A stretch of DNA of 44,561 nt, from NCBI GenBank assembly GCA_039182125.1, contig JBCDCH010000030.1:1-44561 (forward strand). The letters run 5' to 3'. The position numbers and the translations under genes were made by a program. This document shows, in pieces, positions 38,935 to 44,561 of the stretch. Within the stretch, counting starts at the first letter, position 1; the number at the start of each line of letters is the position of its first letter. Source of the stretch: Planctomycetota bacterium. Lineage in GTDB: Bacteria; Planctomycetota; Phycisphaerae; Tepidisphaerales; Tepidisphaeraceae. The notes under the pieces were generated by a model. It was given only the letters and a program-made list of their open reading frames with translations, did no database searches and was not told the origin of the DNA.

Positions 38935-40158
38935 ATGTCGGAGCCCACCGCGCTTGCTGGACCGGTCAAACGTGCTGATCGTATCGATTCGCTGGACGTG
39001 CTACGCGGGGTTGCGGTGCTGGGCATTCTGGTGATGAACATCATCGGCTTCTCGCAGATCGGCAACGCGTACATGGTGCCGAGCTACGTCGAAGGCGGAA
39101 TCGAGGAAGCGAACGGAACGGTCTACGCGTTACAGCGGATGTTCGCGGACCAGAAGTTCATGTCGCTGTTCTCGATGATGTTCGGGGCCGGCGTGCTGCT
39201 TTCGACGCGGCGGGCCGACGAAGCCGGGCGTGCAGTGAAGTTTCACTACACCCGTACCGCGTCGCTTTTCGCGATCGGCATGATCCACGCATACCTGCTC
39301 TGGTTCGGAGACATCCTCGTGCTTTACGCGGTGTGCGGGGCCGTCGTTTTCCTGTTCCGCAAGCTCTCGCCGACGGCGCTCATCTGGTCGGCAGCGGGGT
39401 TCGTCGCGCTCAGTGGCGTGCTCTTGCTGGGTATGGGCGCGCGTCTGTGGGCTGCCGGTGAGCTTGGTGAGCAGGACATCGTCGAGATGATGGAGATGAC
39501 ACCCGAAGCGATCGCCGCCGAAGTCGCGGCGTTCCGGGGCAGCTATGCCGAGCAGGCCTGGTACCGCCTGACGCTCAACGTGTTCAACCAGCCGTTCATG
39601 GTCATCTTCTTTGGCCCGCGCGTATTGGGGCTGATGCTCGCCGGTATGGCCTTACTCAAGCTCGGGCTGTTCGACGCGCGGACGTCCGTCACGAAGTTCC
39701 TCCCGCTGCTCGCGATCGGGCTGGTCGTCGGTTTACCGATCACGATCATCGACACAATCCTGGCACTGCGAAACGACGACGACATTCTCTATATGTTCTC
39801 CGCCGCGATGCAATGGAACTACTGGGGCAGTGCGTTTCTAGCGTTGGCGTACATCCCGCTGATCATGTTCGCCTGCAAGATCGCCGGGGCGTTGCTGACA
39901 CCCATCGCGGCGGTGGGGCGGATGGCGCTAACAAACTACCTCGCCCAATCGGTCATCGCGACGGCGTTCTTTTACACCGGCGACCGTTTCCAAGCGTGGG
40001 AGCGGACGGAACTCGTGTGGTTCGTGCTGGCCGTGTGGGTTGTGCAGTTGGTGTGGAGCCCGATCTGGCTCACGTTCTTCCGCTTCGGTCCGGCTGAATG
40101 GTTGTGGCGTTCCGTGAACTATGCAAAGCCGCAACCGTTGTTACGCTCGGCGGCATGA
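38935..40158 (+). CDS. DUF418 family membrane protein
   Basis: A 407-residue polytopic membrane protein. The N-terminal LDVLRGVAVLGILVMNI, the FSMMFGAGVLLSTRR segment and the C-terminal WxxxxRYGPAEWLWR-like FFRFGPAEWLWRSVNY are diagnostic of DUF418, an acyltransferase-3-like group whose function is not known. Around 8-10 helices are visible. Its stop overlaps the next start as ATGA (40155-40158), so the two genes are co-translated. GGAG lies too close to the ATG to be sure of the ribosome site. Confidence 0.9.
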   Translation: MSEPTALAGPVKRADRIDSLDVLRGVAVLGILVMNIIGFSQIGNAYMVPSYVEGGIEEANGTVYALQRMFADQKFMSLFSMMFGAGVLLSTRRADEAGRAVKFHYTRTASLFAIGMIHAYLLWFGDILVLYAVCGAVVFLFRKLSPTALIWSAAGFVALSGVLLLGMGARLWAAGELGEQDIVEMMEMTPEAIAAEVAAFRGSYAEQAWYRLTLNVFNQPFMVIFFGPRVLGLMLAGMALLKLGLFDARTSVTKFLPLLAIGLVVGLPITIIDTILALRNDDDILYMFSAAMQWNYWGSAFLALAYIPLIMFACKIAGALLTPIAAVGRMALTNYLAQSVIATAFFYTGDRFQAWERTELVWFVLAVWVVQLVWSPIWLTFFRFGPAEWLWRSVNYAKPQPLLRSAA

Positions 40159-41261
40159 GCAACGCACTCCGCCCTGTCCGCGTCGGTGTCCTCGGCTGCG
40201 GGAACATTTCCGATCAGTATTTCGAAAACGCTACAAACCTGAACGTGATCGACATGGTCGCCGTTGCCGATCTGAAGCGCGATGTCGCCGCGGCGCAGGC
40301 TGCGAAGTACGGCGTGAAGTCCGTGTTGATGCCGGATGAGTTGATCGCATCTGATGACGTTGAGGTCGTTCTCAATCTGACGATCCCGCACGTTCACGTC
40401 GAGACGATGCTCAAGACGCTCGACGCCGGCAAGCACACGTTCTGCGAGAAGCCGCTGGGCGTGGACCGCGAGGAAGGGCGGAAAGTGCTGGAGAAGGCGG
40501 AGCAGACCGGTCTACTCGTCGGCGTCGCGCCCGACACCGTCCTCGGTTCGGGCATCCAGACCGCACGTAAGGCCATCGACGACGGCATGATCGGCACGCC
40601 CACCGCCGTGACCGCGATCATGGCCGGCGGGGGCCACGAAACGTGGCACCCCTCGCCTGAGTTCTACTACAAGCCCGGCGGCGGGCCGATGTTTGACATG
40701 GGGCCGTACTACCTCACCGCGCTGCTGCAGATGCTCGGGGCAATCACCCGCGTTTCCGGCTTCGCCAACATCGCGATCACCCCGCGAACCATCACGTCCG
40801 AGCCGCTCAACGGCACGAAGGTCGACGTGGAAACCCCCGACCACTACGTTGCCATCCTTCAGTTTGCCAACGGCGTCACGGGCACCATCGTGCAGAGTTT
40901 CGCCATGCCCGGCAGTCCTCACGACGCGGCACATCCCATCGTTATCACCGGAACCGAGGGCGTGCTCAAAGTTCCCGATCCCAACAGCTTCGATGGCGAC
41001 GTACACCTCTCGGAACGTGGCTCCGGCGAGTGGCAAACACTCTCGCCGGTCACGCCGAAAGGCTACGGCCGCAGCGTGGGGCTCGCCGATCTTTGTGCCG
41101 CAATCCAGCAGGATCGCAAACCCCGCTGCAACATCGACCAGGGATTCGTCGTCCTCGACGCCATGCAGGGTTTCCGTGACAGCAACGGCAACGCCGTCGA
41201 GATCACCACGCCGTACGACCGCCCGCCACTGATGCCGAGCGAGTTCGGGGTGTTTGCTTGA
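40155..41261 (+). CDS. Gfo/Idh/MocA family oxidoreductase
   Basis: A 368-residue NAD(P)-dependent dehydrogenase. The Rossmann motif VGVLGCGNIS lies at 10-19, the catalytic-loop EKP at 98-100 (FCEKPLGVD), and the C-terminal beta-sheet domain shows GGPMFDMGPYYL. Members oxidise or reduce sugar carbonyls, such as inositol or scyllo-inosose derivatives. Planctomycetes encode many of these. The substrate is not predictable. The start at 40155 overlaps the DUF418 stop. The next gene, ychF, starts 27 bases later. Confidence 0.93.
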   Translation: MSNALRPVRVGVLGCGNISDQYFENATNLNVIDMVAVADLKRDVAAAQAAKYGVKSVLMPDELIASDDVEVVLNLTIPHVHVETMLKTLDAGKHTFCEKPLGVDREEGRKVLEKAEQTGLLVGVAPDTVLGSGIQTARKAIDDGMIGTPTAVTAIMAGGGHETWHPSPEFYYKPGGGPMFDMGPYYLTALLQMLGAITRVSGFANIAITPRTITSEPLNGTKVDVETPDHYVAILQFANGVTGTIVQSFAMPGSPHDAAHPIVITGTEGVLKVPDPNSFDGDVHLSERGSGEWQTLSPVTPKGYGRSVGLADLCAAIQQDRKPRCNIDQGFVVLDAMQGFRDSNGNAVEITTPYDRPPLMPSEFGVFA

Positions 41262-41288
41262 GCGTGGCCGCACCTACCCTGAACGACC

Positions 41289-42383
41289 ATGGCACTTGAA
41301 GTCGGCATCGTCGGTCTGCCCAACGTTGGGAAATCCACCCTGTTCAACGCACTTACCGCGGCCGGGGCACTCGCGGCGAACTATCCGTTTGCGACCATCG
41401 AGCCGAACGTCGGCGTCGTCGCGGTGCCCGATCCCCGGCTCGACGTGATCGCGGAGCACATCAAGACCGAGCAGGTCATCCCCGCTCAGCTGCGCATCGT
41501 CGATATCGCCGGCATCGTCAAAGGTGCCTCCGAGGGCGAGGGTTTGGGCAACAAGTTCCTGTCGCACATCCGTGAGGTCGACGCGATTTTGCATGTGGTG
41601 CGCTGCTTCGAGGACGATGACATTCAGCACGTCGACGGTGGCCCAGACCCGCTGCGGGATATCGACACCATCGACACCGAGCTCTGTTTGGCCGACCTGG
41701 AAACCGCGACCAGCGCCCGCGACGGCGCGGTCCGCAAGGCCCGCGGTGGCGACAAGGACGCCAAGGCCCGTCTCGAAACACTCGAGAAAGCCTTGCCCAT
41801 CCTCGATGAAGGCAGGCCGCTACGGTCGGGCGAGTGGGACGAGGACGAACGCAAAATCCTTCGCGGTTGCGGGATGATCACACTCAAGAAGGTGCTGTAC
41901 GTCGCCAACGTGGATGAGGACGACGCCCTGGGCGAAGGCCCGATGGTGGCACAAGTGCGTGAGCGTGCCGAGGCGGAGGGCGGCGGCATCGTGCCGGTGT
42001 GTGCGAAAATCGAGAGTGAGTTGGCCGAGTTGGAGGAGCCGGACAAGAGCGAGATGCTCGAAGCGGTTGGGCTGAAAGAGCCGGCCTTGGCGACGTTGGC
42101 ACGTGAGGCGTATCGCATGCTCGGGCTGCAGAGCTTCTTCACCGCCGGGCCGAAGGAGATTCGTGCCTGGCCGGTCCGTCAGGGCGCGACCGGCCCACAG
42201 GCGGCGGGCGTGATCCACACCGATTTCGAGCGTGGGTTCATCCGCGCCGAGGTGTACAGCGTGGACGACCTCATCGAGCACAAGACCGAGGCGGCCATCA
42301 AAGCGGCCGGAAAAATGCGGTCCGAAGGTAAGAGCTACACCATGCGCGAAAGTGATATATGCCACTTCCTATTCAACGTGTAG
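41289..42383 (+). CDS. ychF: Redox-regulated ATPase/GTPase YchF
   Basis: A 364-residue OBG-family P-loop protein. The G1 motif is GLPNVGKST (9-17), G3 lies in [12 protein letters not shown], and the usual NKxD is replaced by NVDE (in [10 protein letters not shown]), the change that makes YchF/OLA1 prefer ATP. The C-terminal TGS domain ends with [16 protein letters not shown], close to the family's end. It binds ribosomes and modulates oxidative-stress responses. It begins 27 bases after the Gfo/Idh gene and ends 10 bases before a lipoprotein gene, suggesting one transcript. Confidence 0.97.
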   Translation: MALEVGIVGLPNVGKSTLFNALTAAGALAANYPFATIEPNVGVVAVPDPRLDVIAEHIKTEQVIPAQLRIVDIAGIVKGASEGEGLGNKFLSHIREVDAILHVVRCFEDDDIQHVDGGPDPLRDIDTIDTELCLADLETATSARDGAVRKARGGDKDAKARLETLEKALPILDEGRPLRSGEWDEDERKILRGCGMITLKKVLYVANVDEDDALGEGPMVAQVRERAEAEGGGIVPVCAKIESELAELEEPDKSEMLEAVGLKEPALATLAREAYRMLGLQSFFTAGPKEIRAWPVRQGATGPQAAGVIHTDFERGFIRAEVYSVDDLIEHKTEAAIKAAGKMRSEGKSYTMRESDICHFLFNV

Positions 42384-42393
42384 CCTCGCCGGC

Positions 42394-43209
42394 ATGAGAT
42401 TGGTTACGACTCTCGTTTTGCTTGTTTTCGCCGTCGGTTGCGGCGGGGGATCGGTCGCGTCGCAATACCGGCCCACCGCCGCGCTGAGCGCGTGGTCCGA
42501 CGAGGAGTGGGCCCATGTGCTCGACGTTGTCGTGACGCCCGATGGTTATGTCCGTTGGGACAAACTCCGATCGAACGAGGCCGGTAGCCGCGACGCGCTG
42601 CTCCACTACGTCGGCCGGATCGAAGCGGCGAGCCCGGGGAAGCGCCCGGACCTGTTCATCACCGACGCGCAAAAGCAGGCGTACTACGTCAACGCCTACA
42701 ACGCGCTGTGCATGTTCGGCGTGATGAAGCGGGGCTATCCGGACAACATCATCCTGACGTTTCCGCCGGCCGCGTTGTTCTTCTTCGATCGGTTCAACGT
42801 CGGCGGACAAGGCATCACGCTCGACACGCTCGAACAGAAGAAGCTGCTCGACCGCTGGGATCGTGACCCGAGGTTTCACTTCGCGTTCAACTGTGCCAGC
42901 ACGTCCTGTCCGCCGTTGCGGAATGAGCCGTACGACGCGGGCCGGCTCGACGAGCAACTCGCCGAACAAGCACGGGTCACGCTCAGCGATGACCGGGCCG
43001 TTCGTCGACTCGCCGATGGCACAGTCGGGCTCAACGACATTTTCACGAAGTTCTACAAAAGTGATTTCACCCGCGATGAAAAAATCGATCTTCTCGACAC
43101 GCTGCGAGGGCTTGCAGGCCCGGATTCGCCGGTTCACGACGCGACGGGCTACACGGGGATCGGCTACGACTGGAGCCGGAACAGTCCGCCAGCGGAACAA
43201 CCCGAATGA
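42394..43209 (+). CDS. DUF547-domain lipoprotein
   Basis: A 271-residue exported lipoprotein. The signal peptide MRLVTTLVLLVFAVGC has a lipobox (FAVGC, Cys16). The DUF547 core is seen in YYVNAYNALCM and FAFNCASTSCPPLR; the second stretch has the two cysteines kept in the family. Function is unknown; DUF547 proteins occur beside glutaredoxins and cell-surface genes in other organisms. The start at 42394 sits 10 bases after the ychF stop; the longer frame lies inside ychF. Confidence 0.92.
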   Translation: MRLVTTLVLLVFAVGCGGGSVASQYRPTAALSAWSDEEWAHVLDVVVTPDGYVRWDKLRSNEAGSRDALLHYVGRIEAASPGKRPDLFITDAQKQAYYVNAYNALCMFGVMKRGYPDNIILTFPPAALFFFDRFNVGGQGITLDTLEQKKLLDRWDRDPRFHFAFNCASTSCPPLRNEPYDAGRLDEQLAEQARVTLSDDRAVRRLADGTVGLNDIFTKFYKSDFTRDEKIDLLDTLRGLAGPDSPVHDATGYTGIGYDWSRNSPPAEQPE

Positions 43210-43237
43210 CAAAATACCTACTCATCTCTAGGGAATA

Positions 43238-43266
43238 TTGACATTGGTCGTTGGGCCACCAATGCT
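43238..43266 (+). promoter_or_regulatory. Candidate cys-operon promoter with palindromic operator
   Basis: A perfect TTGACA -35 (43238-43243), 17-base spacer and AATGCT -10 (43261-43266). A palindrome CATTGGT-N9-ACCAATG (43242-43248 and 43258-43264) sits between and over the boxes, a good place for a repressor. The predicted transcription start near 43273 coincides with the GTG of cysH, which would make the mRNA leaderless. Confidence 0.5.
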
Positions 43267-43272
43267 CGCCTC

Positions 43273-44010
43273 GTGCACTTACCCGTCCACCAAAGCGTCT
43301 TTCCGGAGCCCACCGCCCCGGACCTGCCGGCCGATCCGCCGGCCCAAGACGCCGCGCCCGCCGACATCCTCGACTGGCTGGCTGAGTCGACCGACCCGGC
43401 CCGCTGGGTTTTGACCACGAGCTACGGCATGGAAGGGTGCGCCCTGATCGACATGGTCGCCGAGCTCGATGTCCCAGCTCGCGTGGTCATGGTCGACACG
43501 AACTTTCTCTTCGACGAGACGCTCGAGGTGGAACGCTTGATGCAGCTACGGCATCCACATCTGAGCTTCGAGCGTGTTGCCACCGATCTGACGCCGGCGT
43601 TGCAGGAACAGGTGTACGGGCCCAAACTTTGGGAGCGCAAGCCCGACCTTTGCTGTGCGTTGCGGAAGGTCGAGCCGTTGCGCAAGGCGTTGGCGGATGC
43701 CGACGTTTGGATCACCGCGTTGCGGCGGTCGTCGAATCCATCCCGGGCCGACGCGCCGATCGTGTCGCGGCACTTCGGTTACGGTGTGCTCAAGGTCGCA
43801 CCGTTGGCGGCCTGGGAACGTCGCGACGCGTGGGAGTTCGTCAAGCAGCACGGCACGCCCATCAACAGCCTCTACGAACGCGGCTATCCGTCCATCGGCT
43901 GCACCCACTGCACGCGACCCGTCGACGGTGCCGCTCCGACCGACGACACCCGCGCCGGCCGATGGAGCGGCAGCGAAAAAACCGAGTGCGGCCTGCACTA
44001 TCAAATCTGA
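43273..44010 (+). CDS. cysH: Assimilatory adenylyl-sulfate (APS) reductase, CysH family
   Basis: A 245-residue PAPS/APS reductase. The PP-loop-like TSYGMEGC (49-56) and DTNFLFDETL (75-84) lie in the N-terminal half. LCCALRKVEPL with Cys127-Cys128 and GCTHCTRPVDG with Cys210 and Cys213 are the four cysteines that bind a [4Fe-4S] cluster in the APS-reducing type; ECGLH (238-242) carries the catalytic Cys239. It reduces APS to sulfite with thioredoxin. GTG 43273 is the only in-frame start near the conserved region. It is followed after 19 bases by cysI. Confidence 0.95.
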   Translation: MHLPVHQSVFPEPTAPDLPADPPAQDAAPADILDWLAESTDPARWVLTTSYGMEGCALIDMVAELDVPARVVMVDTNFLFDETLEVERLMQLRHPHLSFERVATDLTPALQEQVYGPKLWERKPDLCCALRKVEPLRKALADADVWITALRRSSNPSRADAPIVSRHFGYGVLKVAPLAAWERRDAWEFVKQHGTPINSLYERGYPSIGCTHCTRPVDGAAPTDDTRAGRWSGSEKTECGLHYQI

Positions 44011-44029
44011 TCACCCCAACCTGATCACC

Positions 44030-44561
44030 ATGACCGCCAAGCTTTCCAAAGTTGAAGTTGCCAAGCAGAACTCGAAGCACCTCCGCGGGACGATCCTGCC
44101 GGTGCTCCGCGATGAGTCCGTCGCCGCGTTCGAGCATGATGACCTTCAGGTGCTCAAGTTCCACGGCATCTACCAGCAGGACGACCGCGACAAGCGCATC
44201 GAGCGTCGCAAGGCCGGCCTCGACAAGGCTTACAGCATGATGATCCGCATCGCGCTGCCCGGCGGGAAGTGCTCGGCGGGGCAGTACCTCGATCTCGACG
44301 ACCTCTGCGACACCCACGCCAACGGTACGCTGCGCGTCACCACCCGCCAGGCGTTCCAACTGCACGGCGTGCTCAAGGGCAACCTCCACGCGACGGTGAA
44401 GCGGATCGTCGATCAACTCATGACAAGCCTGGCCGCCTGCGGTGACATCCCGCGGAACATGACCGCTACCCCGGCACCGATTCGCGACGAAGCCCACCTG
44501 CACGCACAGAAGCTCGCCGCCGAACTCGCGCTTGACCTGGCTCCCAAGAGCGGTGCATACC
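44030..44561 (+). CDS. cysI: Sulfite reductase hemoprotein subunit (partial, 3' end outside window)
   Basis: The first 177 residues are visible and remain open to the last base. Translation gives MTAKLSKVEVAKQNSKHLRG, then DLQVLKFHGIYQQDDRD, RIALPGGKCSAGQYL and GTLRVTTRQAFQLHGV, the usual N-terminal half of assimilatory nitrite/sulfite reductase proteins of the CysI type. The HGIYQQDDRD motif and the LRVTTRQ stretch are typical of NADPH-type CysI. It reduces sulfite to sulfide using siroheme and a 4Fe-4S cluster; those ligand cysteines lie beyond the window. Operon with cysH. Confidence 0.93.
   Translation, partial: MTAKLSKVEVAKQNSKHLRGTILPVLRDESVAAFEHDDLQVLKFHGIYQQDDRDKRIERRKAGLDKAYSMMIRIALPGGKCSAGQYLDLDDLCDTHANGTLRVTTRQAFQLHGVLKGNLHATVKRIVDQLMTSLAACGDIPRNMTATPAPIRDEAHLHAQKLAAELALDLAPKSGAY

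Overview
The window is about 44.6 kb of GC-rich bacterial chromosome, densely packed with genes on both strands. The best guess at the host is a motile member of the Planctomycetota, probably class Phycisphaerae. The main clue is a very large secreted protein (13359-17525) carrying an N-terminal LEQRRLL motif, a sorting-like tag typical of planctomycetal surface proteins, together with LamG, Calx-beta, four PA14 domains and a sugar-dehydrogenase propeller. Flagellar genes (fliD, fliS), ECF-type sigma factors and many DUF-family membrane proteins fit this. I recognise no phage, IS element, CRISPR array, rRNA or tRNA.

Layout. 1-4.8 kb: metallophosphoesterase, M20 amidohydrolase, carA, a DUF6985-like protein and a CpcT/CpeT-like protein. 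4.8-10 kb: a three-gene minus-strand operon (lysine 6-dehydrogenase-like protein, alpha/beta hydrolase, ALDH7-type semialdehyde dehydrogenase) divergent from an unrecognised 454-residue protein with VOC-like metal-ligand patterns; this looks like a lysine-catabolic module and is the best candidate for new biology here. 10-19 kb: EEP nuclease/phosphatase, MBL hydrolase, a membrane SpoIIE-type phosphatase, the giant PA14 protein, a GNAT protein and an amidohydrolase. 19-23 kb: FGGY kinase, DUF1772 membrane protein, typA. 22.7-26 kb: fliS and an unusually long fliD with four tandem internal repeats.

26-35 kb: a FAS1 protein/ECF sigma/anti-sigma operon with an ECF-type promoter candidate, a GNAT protein, ilvC, pgi, and a minus-strand operon of a sigma-like protein with a C-terminal membrane helix, a DUF456 protein and an exostosin-like glycosyltransferase; then a DUF6498 protein. 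35-44.6 kb: clpC with an intrinsic terminator, a DUF368 (polyprenyl-phosphate translocase family) protein, a REPIN-like double hairpin, a DUF418 protein, a Gfo/Idh/MocA oxidoreductase, ychF, a DUF547 lipoprotein, and the start of an assimilatory sulfate-reduction operon (cysH of APS-reductase type, then cysI cut off by the window end) behind a palindromic candidate operator.

Genes within transcription units are tightly packed. Stop-start overlaps (TGATG at 18123, 20338, 27905 and 29120; ATGA at 40155) mark likely translationally coupled pairs. Functional calls rest on motif recognition by eye; no database search was possible.
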